A DNA stretch of 64,000 nt. Source: Poriferisodalis sp965116245 (GTDB taxonomy: Bacteria; Actinomycetota; Acidimicrobiia; Acidimicrobiales; Poriferisodalaceae). Under the pieces are notes generated by a model that worked only from the letters and a program-made list of their open reading frames with translations, made no database searches and had not been told where the DNA came from. A program made the position numbers and the translations under genes. The DNA lies in contig OZ220497.1 in assembly GCA_965116245.1 (NCBI GenBank), positions 1,674,001 to 1,738,000 on the forward strand, read 5' to 3'. This document shows, piece by piece, positions 45,901-53,378 of this stretch (within the stretch, counting starts at the first letter, position 1; every line of letters begins with the position of its first letter).

Positions 45901-46352
45901 TAGATGCTCTGGACTCAGGGGCAGACGTTGCTTTGGGCAATCGGCATCACGCTGAGGCGAGCACGATTAGCCCGCCGACGAATAGTCGAGCCTTTGCGAG
46001 CCGCATGTTCAACGTAGTCACGCGAGTTGTGCTGCTTCGCCGCTATCGAGACACCCAGTGTGGCTTCAAGGGTTTCACGGCGCATGCCGCTGAGGCGATT
46101 TTCACGCGCTCAGTAATCGATGGATTCACCTTTGATGTCGAAGTGCTCTACTTGGTTGAGCATCTTGAGCTGACAGCGGTAGAGGTTCCGGTAGAGGTGG
46201 ATCACTCAGCGGACACGACAGTACGGATGATCTCTCAGTCGCTCAAGGTGATGGCCGATATTTGGCGTATCCGCCGCCGCGCCGCAGCAGGCGCGTATGA
46301 CGCTCCCCGTCAGGAAGTCCCGACTGCCGCTGGAGTCAGCTCGGCGAGCTGA
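42978..46352 (+). CDS. GT-C-like membrane protein fused to polyprenyl-phosphate GT2
   Basis: 1124 residues from the ATG six bases after GGGAG; earlier in-frame codons are possible. N-terminal linker with four 15-bp repeats, then about ten spans. The first outer loop, GGDMGAHVWGPAYLWDELLP followed by SGSLRGWTSDWYAGFP, is the pattern of PTPS-related membrane proteins (PF10131-like, GT-C fold). A large exported domain and a last span follow. The C-terminal 250 residues are a complete GT2 domain: VSVVLPAYQAE, VVDDGSTDST, NRGKGAAVRAGM, FTDVDLAYPP, DTQCGFKGF, like dolichyl-phosphate glucosyltransferase. One chain may both make and use a lipid-linked sugar. Confidence 0.85.
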   Translation: MSQSAGSQPAGSPSADSSAAGSSAIGILAPWIEAVVVVLSCAAVVWWIDPGGIVSATTATGGDMGAHVWGPAYLWDELLPSGSLRGWTSDWYAGFPAMHFYMVLPYLLIAAVDLVLPAGIAFKLIAVSGIVSMPASAWLMCRLAGWSRSLRMLAPSALLLFVFDINYTIYGGNAASTLAGEFAFSIALSGALVYLGLLWRSLERGTGSARASVMLAFVALCHPIPLAFAVLASILMVAVRGLHELPKRIGRSLTFSACVTAISIWVLVWRLSTSPGARLAVPTVAIVALLATQWRRSAHAIVVGLIGGALSAFWTVPFVARRTYLNDMGWERLTSVRENLFFPEEIGGDAARNSITWLLVLAGIGAVVGLARWYRPALTWTAIAFVMAMGFVHWPQHRLWNARVLPFWYLALYVLAAIGLWLLIDALTRSPPLQEHHDGVQGEIPENRGLPRTNGNQPSSAARWARVLIPVLALVAAIGLLALRFGGPPGSNIDEEGVVRWGPFALSPDNRNFVTGWASWNFSGYEEKTAYPEFRGLVDTMSDVGDAYGCGRLMWEYNLGVLGAYGTPMAPMLLPRWTDGCIGSMEGLYFESSPTVAFHFLMQSELSTGPSRPMRDLPYNDLNFDLGVSHLQMSGVRYYASATPEATAAANESADLELIASSGPWSIYLVDDSELVSPLAFQPAVARDSDQAGRAWTDPAALWWNDPSRWDVPIAADGPEHWEDVAVLPPRDSQSDDLNLSLTRFSVPPQVALPQVQVSDIESGQDWLSFSVDRTGVPVLVKVSYFPNWSVSGAEGPYRVTPNWMVVIPTEQRVELTYGSTSVEYLAWFLTLLGAIALILLALRPPIRFGRSRPGAPPDSVAKRKGKSAKRTNNEPDVSVVLPAYQAEQLVGTAVSEIRTALRNRRLEIVVVDDGSTDSTAQAARNAGADVVLSLEENRGKGAAVRAGMLAARGRVRLFTDVDLAYPPGQLTSLIDALDSGADVALGNRHHAEASTISPPTNSRAFASRMFNVVTRVVLLRRYRDTQCGFKGFTAHAAEAIFTRSVIDGFTFDVEVLYLVEHLELTAVEVPVEVDHSADTTVRMISQSLKVMADIWRIRRRAAAGAYDAPRQEVPTAAGVSSAS
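42981..43040. repeat. Four 15-bp tandem repeats in the glycosyltransferase N-terminus
   Basis: Degenerate units beginning tcccaatctgccggg encode SQSAG-SQPAG-SPSAD-SSAAG before the first membrane span. Confidence 0.75.
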
Positions 46353-46366
46353 TGGCTAACTGCCTG

Positions 46367-47872
46367 TCAGCTCTGATGGCGACGTGAGACTACAACATCG
46401 TGCGGAGTCAACCGGACGCGGTTAGAGGCTTGGCCGTTGTGCCGTGAACGAGACCGCGGAATAGCGATGCTGCTGGGCCGTTGAGAGGTGAAAAGGCCAG
46501 CTTCGTCAAGCAGTACGCGGTCCTCGTAGTCGTCAAACCAGAGCGCTTCTGGATTGCGACCAACGATGCTCACTTTGCCCCTATCGCGTGCATCAGCCGG
46601 ATTGCGATGCAACTTGAAGATGACTACACCGTCCTGGCTACCTCTCATAGAAGTAACTGGTCCTTCCGTTACTGCAGAAACTTCAGTCTTGCCCTTATAG
46701 TGAACAATAGTGAGGCGAGCATGAGACTCCACCCCAGACAGACCACGTTGTGACTCATTGACCAAATGCCATGCACGCTCAATCGGCACATTGAATGCCT
46801 TGTAGGCGACGATGTTGCGACCACAAAAGAAGTAGTGATTCTCAACTCCGGCGCTCTTCAAAGTACGTTGCATAATTCGCAACGCATCGGCATCGTCATT
46901 TACACCCGCGATGATGGGCGTCTGGTTGGCAAGGCTGACCCACTTGCGTTCCACCAGCGCGTCAACAGCTTGTCGAGTGTTCGGCTGCCATCGGAGCGAA
47001 CCGCTCTCTCCTAAGGCGTAGTCGCCGTCGGCACCCTTCAGCAGGTACTCATCGGGATGATTGAAATGAACCATAAACCGCAACGAAACATCCGGGTATA
47101 TCTCATGGAAACGGTCAATCATCGCGAAAAAAGCCGAGTCAAACCGGTCCGGGAAGAACGCTAGCTCTTTGGTCCCGACCCGAATTGCTTCGGCACCTGC
47201 TTCGGAGAGCGCTGTGAACCATGCTGCCAGTTTGGAATTCGGCAGCGCCATAGGATCACCGCCTGACAGTAGAATCTCTCGCAGCCTTGGGCGACCGGTC
47301 TTCGGGTGCTGCCCGCCGTTTGCGTCAACTTCGGCGTTGTGCTGCCGGATGTAATCGGTTACCTGCCCTATTTGGGCGAGACCTTTTTTCTTGACTGTGC
47401 CATCGGAACGTTCAATCTCTTTTCGCCCGATTAGTTCTTCTCGGTAACAGAACCGGCAGTGGGCTGAGCAGGTGGATATGACATATAGCAATGCCATCTC
47501 ATATTTATGAAGTAGGCCCTCAGCGGGGCTGTAGTCGAGCTGATTCGCCGGGTCAGGATCGCCCTCAAGGTCCACAGTCTCGTCGGGTGATGCCTTGACT
47601 ATCCTCTGCAATGGAAAACTTGATTGTGCCAGCTCAAAATAGTGGCGAGTCAGCTTGACGGGCATTCTGGCTTCTATATCGCGCTCAGAACTACGCAATA
47701 TGTTCAACTCAGCGAGTTCTCTTTCACTGTAGAAACTACGCATATCGGCAGGAACTGAGTTCTGAATGAAGGGGTCCAGACCATTGACAATTTGCCGGTC
47801 ATATTTTGGATTCTGGACCTCTTCAAGGACTCTCTGTTCACGTTCGGTTGGCTGGTATTTGTTCTTGATCAT
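46367..47872 (-). CDS. KamA-like radical SAM protein without the PLP-lysine motif
   Basis: 501 residues from the ATG with GAGAG five bases upstream; a longer frame adds 49 unconserved residues. Radical SAM triad STCSAHCRFCYREELIG, then ILLSGGDPMALP, FMVHFNHPDEY, NQTPIIAGVNDD and YFFCGRNIV follow the lysine 2,3-aminomutase pattern. The PLP-binding motif of aminomutases, PGGGGK, is not present; the corresponding region reads ESHARLTIVHYKGKTEV followed by an extra C-terminal domain. It may thus be a different radical enzyme. A 60-base sample (47041-47100) has 27 G+C, against 40 of 60 in manB, suggesting transfer. Isolated between a glycosyltransferase and manB. Confidence 0.82.
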   Translation of the reverse strand: MIKNKYQPTEREQRVLEEVQNPKYDRQIVNGLDPFIQNSVPADMRSFYSERELAELNILRSSERDIEARMPVKLTRHYFELAQSSFPLQRIVKASPDETVDLEGDPDPANQLDYSPAEGLLHKYEMALLYVISTCSAHCRFCYREELIGRKEIERSDGTVKKKGLAQIGQVTDYIRQHNAEVDANGGQHPKTGRPRLREILLSGGDPMALPNSKLAAWFTALSEAGAEAIRVGTKELAFFPDRFDSAFFAMIDRFHEIYPDVSLRFMVHFNHPDEYLLKGADGDYALGESGSLRWQPNTRQAVDALVERKWVSLANQTPIIAGVNDDADALRIMQRTLKSAGVENHYFFCGRNIVAYKAFNVPIERAWHLVNESQRGLSGVESHARLTIVHYKGKTEVSAVTEGPVTSMRGSQDGVVIFKLHRNPADARDRGKVSIVGRNPEALWFDDYEDRVLLDEAGLFTSQRPSSIAIPRSRSRHNGQASNRVRLTPHDVVVSRRHQS

Positions 47873-48072
47873 CGCATCTCTCGTCTGTATCAGGCAGGTT
47901 CGCACCCCAATCGCGGCGTCTACCCTAGGGACGTAAGTGGCGGATTTGCAAGTCAGTTCGCCACGCCGTACGCAATTGGCTGATGAGTGCCACGCGTTGC
48001 CCCAATGGTGCTGTTGCATGGCGCGGTGGCATCAACCAGCGCGGCCGAAGGCACTTAGGATGACTGCTTCTC

Positions 48073-49431
48073 ATGACTGCACAGATCAGCCCCGTGCCCG
48101 ATGATGTCTTAGCTCGTGTCTTCAAGGCATATGACATTCGTGGCATTTGTCCCGATGAGTTGAGTCCTTCAGCGGCGCGGGGCATCGGCTACGCGTTCGC
48201 GGCATGGACCGGAGCTAAGCAGATCGTGATGGCGCGGGATATGCGGCCGAGCGGCGTCTCTTTAGCGGACGCGTTCGCTAACGGTGTCCAAGCTGGCGGG
48301 GTTGATGTCATTGACATCGGACTTGCGTCTACCGACCTGCTCTATTTCGCGTCTGGGCATCTGGGCCTGCCAGGAGCGATGTTGACAGCGTCACACAATC
48401 CGCCCTCCTACAACGGCATCAAGCTGTGCGGGAGCGCAGCGGCTCCGGTCGGAGTGGGCATGGGGCTTGATGAGATCGCTGAACGAGCCGCGCAGGGAGC
48501 CCGACGGGTGCTGGGCGGCGGCAAACGAGAGCGTCGAAATCTGCTTGACGCTTTCGCGGCCCACGTTCGTTCCTTCGTTGACCCATCATCGCTAGCACCC
48601 CTGCGTGTGGTAGCCGATACAGCGAACGGGATGGGTGGTTTGGTGCTGCCAGCGGTCTTTGAGCCGTTGCCCTTTGAGTGGGAGCTGATGTACGGCGAGT
48701 TGGATGGCACGTTTCCCAACCATCCTGCCAATCCGATTCAACCTGAGAACTTGGTAGACGTGAGCGAACGTGTACGTGACACCGGCGCGCAGGTGGGTCT
48801 CGCGTTTGATGGTGATGCCGATCGGGTTTTCCTCGTCGACGAGCAGGGAGCGGCTGTGAGTGGTTCGGTGCTCACTGCGCTGGTGGCAAAAGCCATGCTC
48901 GCACGGCATGGCCCGGGCACGATCTTGCACAACGTGATCTGTTCGCGCGCTGTACCGGAGGTGATCGTTGAGGCTGGCGGCGTGCCTTTGCGCACTCGAG
49001 TCGGTCACAGCTTCATCAAGACCGAAATGGCCCGCACCGGTGCAGTCTTCGGCGGCGAGCACAGCGGCCACTACTACTTCGCCGACAACTACGGAGCTGA
49101 CTCCGGGCTTATAGCGGCGCTCATAGCGCTTGAGCAGTTGAGCCGTGCAAATGTGCCGTTGTCGGAGCTGCTTGCTCCGTTGGATCGATATGCCTCCTCG
49201 GGTGAAATCAACACCCAGGTGGAAGACACCGATCAGGTCTTGCGGCGGGTCAGCTCACGCTACGCGCAGTACACGCAGGACCATCTGGACGGACTCACGG
49301 TTGACGGAGGCGACTGGTGGTTCAACCTGCGGCCGTCCAACACGGAGCCATTGCTGCGACTCAATCTCGAAGCACCTGACGCGCAGGCGGTTGAGAAGCA
49401 TGTGCGCGAGATCTTGACCTTGTTGACATGA
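48073..49431 (+). CDS. manB: Phosphomannomutase/phosphoglucomutase
   Basis: 452 residues. Order of motifs: FKAYDIRG at the N-terminus, phosphoserine loop TASHNPPSYNGIK, metal site FDGDADRVF, sugar-binding GGEHSGHYYF and phosphate-binding RPSNTEPLLR. Complete. It interconverts mannose-6-P and mannose-1-P (possibly glucose phosphates), feeding GDP-mannose for the dehydratase and glycosyltransferases in this window. First of the operon manB - Trm112 - SIS - ahcY, an order also known in mycobacteria. Confidence 0.93.
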   Translation: MTAQISPVPDDVLARVFKAYDIRGICPDELSPSAARGIGYAFAAWTGAKQIVMARDMRPSGVSLADAFANGVQAGGVDVIDIGLASTDLLYFASGHLGLPGAMLTASHNPPSYNGIKLCGSAAAPVGVGMGLDEIAERAAQGARRVLGGGKRERRNLLDAFAAHVRSFVDPSSLAPLRVVADTANGMGGLVLPAVFEPLPFEWELMYGELDGTFPNHPANPIQPENLVDVSERVRDTGAQVGLAFDGDADRVFLVDEQGAAVSGSVLTALVAKAMLARHGPGTILHNVICSRAVPEVIVEAGGVPLRTRVGHSFIKTEMARTGAVFGGEHSGHYYFADNYGADSGLIAALIALEQLSRANVPLSELLAPLDRYASSGEINTQVEDTDQVLRRVSSRYAQYTQDHLDGLTVDGGDWWFNLRPSNTEPLLRLNLEAPDAQAVEKHVREILTLLT

Positions 49432-49496
49432 GCAATTCTTGGCATGATCGCTAGGTGGACTACCAAGTTGATTTCGCGGGGACTTGCACTTCTGCG

Positions 49497-49541
49497 CATG
49501 TCCCGTCGTGCCATGTCCTGTCGTGCCATGTCCCGTCGTGC
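49497..49541. repeat. Three 15-bp tandem repeats between manB and the Trm112 gene
   Basis: Copies of catgtcccgtcgtgc (one with a single change). They lie upstream of the GTG start taken for the Trm112 gene; if translated in a longer frame they would give a basic RAMS repeat. Confidence 0.8.
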
Positions 49542-49569
49542 CAGGGCGAGTCATGCTCGGGAGACACGC

Positions 49570-49806
49570 GTGGGCCTTGATCCGGTTTTGGCCCAGGTGC
49601 TGGCCTGCCCGCAGGACAAGGGCCCGCTCTATTACGTGCCTGAGGAAGATCTCCTGTACAACCCGCGCCTCGCACGCACCTACGCCATTGAACGCGGTAT
49701 TCCGGTGCTGCTGATCGACGAAGCTACCCCGACCGACGCTGCAAGCTCGGCGGCGCTTGACGAGCGCATCGCCGCTGGCGAGCTCCAGCCCACTTTTGGA
49801 TCGTGA
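49570..49806 (+). CDS. Trm112-family small protein
   Basis: 78 residues from GTG, starting GLDPVLAQVLACPQDKGPL, with YNPRLARTYAIERGIPVLLIDEA near the end. This is the pattern of the Trm112/YcaR zinc-finger-like small proteins, although only one cysteine is left here, so zinc binding is doubtful. In eukaryotes Trm112 activates methyltransferases; the bacterial role is unclear. The longer frame starting 126 bases upstream reads through 15-bp repeats and is rejected. GTGA overlap with the next gene. Confidence 0.82.
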   Translation: MGLDPVLAQVLACPQDKGPLYYVPEEDLLYNPRLARTYAIERGIPVLLIDEATPTDAASSAALDERIAAGELQPTFGS

Positions 49807-50960
49807 ACAGCACCGACCAGATCGTCGACGCAGCGGTCGACACAGCGGTCAACACCGTGGTTGACACCATGGGCATGACCGACGCCGTGGAGGCGCTGCC
49901 CGACCAGCTCGAAGCAGCGCTCCGCATGGTTCCACGCGGACTTTGCGGCTCAGAGCCGATTGCCCGTCCGTCCCAGATTGCCAACGTGGCCCAGGTTGCC
50001 AATGTGGCCCAGCTAGCCAATGTGCTTGTCTTGGGCATGGGCGGTTCGGGTATTGCTGGCGACATCACGGCGGCGCTCGCGGCCCCGCTCATGGGCGTGC
50101 CGGTAACGGTCGTCAAGGGCTACGAGTGTCCTGCTTTTGTAGGTCCATCAACTCTCGCGATTGCCGTTTCGTTCAGTGGCAATACCGAAGAGACGCTTGA
50201 AGCTGTTACCGCTGCGCACGAGGCGGGTGCCTCGATAGTCGCAGTGACTTCGGGCGGGCGGTTGGCGGAGCTGGCTGGCCAATGGGATGCGTTGCTTTAT
50301 GAGGTAGATGCCAGCCTTCCGATGCCTCGGGCTGCTGTCGGCGCGCTATGCGTAGCGCCTCTGTTGGCGCTCGAACATGTCGGCCTGCTGGAGGGCGTGG
50401 CGGACTGGGTTCGCTCGGCGGTGAATCAGTTGCGAGCGCGCCAGCGCCAAACAATGACGGTCGCTTACTCGTCGGTTGACTATGAGGCGGACACTCTTGA
50501 CAACATCCTGAACGCTGTCAGCCGTGGCGAGACGGTGCCGATTTTCTACGGCAGCGCGCTGGGCGCGGTAGCGGCGGCCCGGGCGAAGGCTCAGATCAAC
50601 GAAAACTGCAAGATCCCTGCCTACGCCAGCACGATGCCCGAGCTGTGTCACAACGAACTGGCCGGATGGGAGCTGACCGCAGACCATGGCTCGCCGTTAG
50701 CGGTTATCACGCTACGACACGACTTTGAACATGCGCAGTTGAGCCGCCGTTACGAATTCACACGGTCTGTGCTTGACAACAGCCGTGTCGCTGTGCCGAA
50801 CACCGAACTGCACGCCAAAGGCGACAGCCCTATGGCGCAGCTAGTTGATCTGATTTATCAGGTCGACTTGCTGAGTCTGCGTGTCGCAGCCTTGGCTCAA
50901 CGCGACCCCGGACCCATACCAAGACTTACTGAACTGAAGGACTTCCTTGCAAGAGTTTGA
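49803..50960 (+). CDS. SIS-domain phosphoglucose/phosphomannose isomerase-like protein
   Basis: 385 residues from GTG. Two SIS domains: the first with VLVLGMGGSGIAGD and SFSGNTEETL, the second with the isomerase signature around KAQINENCKIPAYASTMPELCHNE. This is the bifunctional phosphoglucose/phosphomannose isomerase family. Placed after manB, it would supply mannose-6-P from fructose-6-P. The N-terminus carries three 18-bp repeats that encode AQ(I/V/L)ANV. The next gene starts inside its 3' end. Confidence 0.88.
   Translation: MNSTDQIVDAAVDTAVNTVVDTMGMTDAVEALPDQLEAALRMVPRGLCGSEPIARPSQIANVAQVANVAQLANVLVLGMGGSGIAGDITAALAAPLMGVPVTVVKGYECPAFVGPSTLAIAVSFSGNTEETLEAVTAAHEAGASIVAVTSGGRLAELAGQWDALLYEVDASLPMPRAAVGALCVAPLLALEHVGLLEGVADWVRSAVNQLRARQRQTMTVAYSSVDYEADTLDNILNAVSRGETVPIFYGSALGAVAAARAKAQINENCKIPAYASTMPELCHNELAGWELTADHGSPLAVITLRHDFEHAQLSRRYEFTRSVLDNSRVAVPNTELHAKGDSPMAQLVDLIYQVDLLSLRVAALAQRDPGPIPRLTELKDFLARV
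49972..50025. repeat. Three 18-bp tandem repeats in the SIS gene
   Basis: Units of cccaggttgccaatgtgg type encode repeated Ala-Gln-x-Ala-Asn-Val just before the first SIS strand. Confidence 0.75.
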
Positions 50961-52398
50961 CTTTCAAGTAGCAGATCTGAGCCTGGCTGCCGCTGGCAGA
51001 CGCCAGATTGAGCTGGCCGAAACCGAGATGCCGGGGCTGATGGCCTTGCGTGCTGAGCACTTCGATTCTCAGCCCCTAGACGGTGCATGTATCACCGGTT
51101 CGTTGCACATGACGGTGCAAACAGCAGTGTTGATTGAGACGCTCGTTGACCTCGGCGCGCAGGTGCGCTGGGCGTCCTGCAACATTTTTTCTACTCAGGA
51201 CGAAGCGGCGGCCGCTGTTGTGGTGGGGCGCGATGGCACCACCGACGAGCCACGCGGTGTGCCCGTGTTCGCATGGAAAGGCGAAACGCTTGCCGAGTAC
51301 TGGCGTTGCAACTATCGGGCGCTTCGTTGGCCTGAGGGTCCGGGCCCGACGCTGATCGTTGACGATGGTGGAGATGCCACGCTGATGGTCCAACTGGGAG
51401 CTAGCTACGAACTGGCTGGCGTAGTGCCAGACCTGCCCGGCGATGGTCCAGACGCGGCCTCACCAGACGAGCTGGCGCTCCATGAGCTGCTAGGCGAGTT
51501 GCAGCGCAGCGAACCCGGTGTGTGGTCCGAGATCTCGGCAGGTCTTCGAGGCATCTCTGAGGAGACAACAACTGGTGTGAATCGTCTACGTGAGATGGAG
51601 GCGCGTGGGCAGATGACCTTCCCTGCTTACAGCGTCAACGACGCTGTAACCAAGTCCAAGTTCGACAACCTCTACGGCTGTAGACACTCGCTGATTGATG
51701 GCATCAACCGGGCGACCGACGTGATGCTGGGCGGCAAGGTCGCCTTTGTGGCGGGTTATGGAGATGTTGGCAAGGGTTGCGCACAGGCGCTTCGAGGTCA
51801 GGGCTGTCGAGTAATCGTCTCCGAAATCGACCCCATCAACGCCTTGCAGGCCGCTATGGAGGGCTTCGAGGTGAACCGGCTCGAGAATGTGCTGGACTTT
51901 GCTGACATCTATGTGACCGCTACGGGCAACCGCGACATAATTTCTGCTGAGCACATGTCGGCGATGAAGCACCAAGCGATCGTGGCCAACATTGGGCACT
52001 TCGACAACGAGATTGACATGGCTGGGTTGGCTGCCATGTCAGACGTTCAGCGCAGAGCGCTCAAGCCCCAGGTTGACGAGTTCGTGTTCCCTAGTGGTAA
52101 CTCGGTGATCGTGCTGGCTGAAGGCCGACTAGTGAATCTGGGCTGCGCAACTGGTCATCCGAGCTTCGTAATGTCAATGAGCTTCACCAACCAAGTACTA
52201 GCCCAGCTCGAACTGCACGCTAGAGCCGAACAGCTCGCGCCCGGCGTTCATGTGCTACCCAAGCATCTTGACGAGCACGTAGCTCGACTACACCTGGACA
52301 GTCTCGGAGTAAGGCTCACCAAGTTGACGCCAGGCCAAGCCTCATACCTTGGACTAGAAGTTGAAGGTCCATACAAGGCCGACAGTTACCGATACTAA
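50947..52398 (+). CDS. ahcY: Adenosylhomocysteinase
   Basis: 483 residues from TTG, overlapping the SIS gene by 14 bases. It hydrolyses S-adenosylhomocysteine to adenosine and homocysteine, relieving methyltransferase inhibition. Motifs: SLHMTVQTAVLIETL, WASCNIFSTQDEAAA, the NAD fold VAFVAGYGDVGKGCAQ, NIGHFDNEID, and the C-terminal KADSYRY tail that completes the neighbouring subunit's site. The N-terminus QEFDFQVADLSLAAAGR matches the family, which supports the unusual start codon. No SAH riboswitch is visible, as expected inside an operon. Confidence 0.95.
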   Translation: MQEFDFQVADLSLAAAGRRQIELAETEMPGLMALRAEHFDSQPLDGACITGSLHMTVQTAVLIETLVDLGAQVRWASCNIFSTQDEAAAAVVVGRDGTTDEPRGVPVFAWKGETLAEYWRCNYRALRWPEGPGPTLIVDDGGDATLMVQLGASYELAGVVPDLPGDGPDAASPDELALHELLGELQRSEPGVWSEISAGLRGISEETTTGVNRLREMEARGQMTFPAYSVNDAVTKSKFDNLYGCRHSLIDGINRATDVMLGGKVAFVAGYGDVGKGCAQALRGQGCRVIVSEIDPINALQAAMEGFEVNRLENVLDFADIYVTATGNRDIISAEHMSAMKHQAIVANIGHFDNEIDMAGLAAMSDVQRRALKPQVDEFVFPSGNSVIVLAEGRLVNLGCATGHPSFVMSMSFTNQVLAQLELHARAEQLAPGVHVLPKHLDEHVARLHLDSLGVRLTKLTPGQASYLGLEVEGPYKADSYRY

Positions 52399-52414
52399 CA
52401 GTTACCGATACTAA
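52383..52414. repeat. 16-bp tandem duplication across the ahcY stop
   Basis: cagttaccgatactaa occurs twice in a row; the first copy encodes the last codons and the TAA stop of ahcY, the second lies just outside. Confidence 0.85.
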
Positions 52415-52546
52415 GTAACTGGCGCGTCCAGAATCCCGCCATCAGGTCCGGACTGGCAAGCTTGATCCTGGTGTTAGCACAGACCTGTGTGGCCATCAAG
52501 TAGGCGGCAAAAGGTGGCAAACGGTGGGCAACGCACGTTAATTCTG

Positions 52547-53227
52547 ATGTTGAAAATCTTGGCGTTGAGTTCTTGTGACGTAGCTACGGTCCAGCACGTG
52601 CTGTTTGAGGTTCGCTGCCCTGGCTGCGGTGCTTTGGGCTGGTGCCCATGTGCTAACTGCGTCGAATCGCTTGGTGACCCTGAACCGGCGACGGTTCTAG
52701 GCGCGACGTCGTTGGCGTTGCTGTTCTCCCACAGTGATTTGGGGCGCGAGTTCATTCATGCGCTCAAGTACAGGGGCGAACGAGCCATTGCACGCTGGCT
52801 AGGCGATTCACTGGCTCTGGCGCACATCGCCGCCCGGCGAGACCTCAACCACAACCTTGCATTGGCGGATCGCTTGACGCTTGATGCTGTCACCTGGGCG
52901 CCAACCACATCCGCTCATCGGCGCGCCCGCGGCTTCGACCAGGCCGAGACGTTAGCGAGGGCCACCGCGAAGGCCCTGCGTGTGCGTCCGGCCAGATTGC
53001 TCAAGAGAATCGGCGCGAATGCCCAGTCCGGCAGCAGTCGCGCCGAGCGTCTAGTAGCGCCCAAATTTCGGGGCCGCAGCGCAGCAGCACATCGCGAGAT
53101 ACTGCTCGTAGATGACGTGCTCACCACTGGTGCCACACTGCAATCGGCGTGCGCAGCCCTGCTAGCCGCTGGCGCATCTGCAGTACACGTGGCGGCATGT
53201 GCCCGGAGGGGCATGGGCGATGTTTGA
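52547..53227 (+). CDS. ComF-family phosphoribosyltransferase-like protein
   Basis: 226 residues from the chosen ATG; the earlier in-frame start adds 20 unconserved residues. N-terminal zinc ribbon CPGCGALGWCPCANC, then ALKYRGERAIARWLGD, PTTSAHRRARGFDQAETLA and the PRTase signature ILLVDDVLTTGATL. ComF proteins are needed for DNA uptake in several bacteria, perhaps by handling DNA at the inner membrane. No other competence gene is adjacent. Convergent with the HNH gene; the 151-bp gap shows nothing notable. Confidence 0.88.
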   Translation: MLKILALSSCDVATVQHVLFEVRCPGCGALGWCPCANCVESLGDPEPATVLGATSLALLFSHSDLGREFIHALKYRGERAIARWLGDSLALAHIAARRDLNHNLALADRLTLDAVTWAPTTSAHRRARGFDQAETLARATAKALRVRPARLLKRIGANAQSGSSRAERLVAPKFRGRSAAAHREILLVDDVLTTGATLQSACAALLAAGASAVHVAACARRGMGDV

Positions 53228-53378
53228 GCAATTGTCTGATGCGTCTCTGAGTTTCGCCGTTGCCGTCTCCAATCAACGTGGTCTTCGCAGCGGTCTCGAC
53301 GCCTTATTGAGTGGTTGGGATTGAGGGATCGAGCGTTAAACGTCGGCAGTCGACGGCAGTAATGGGTGTGGCCCCTGT

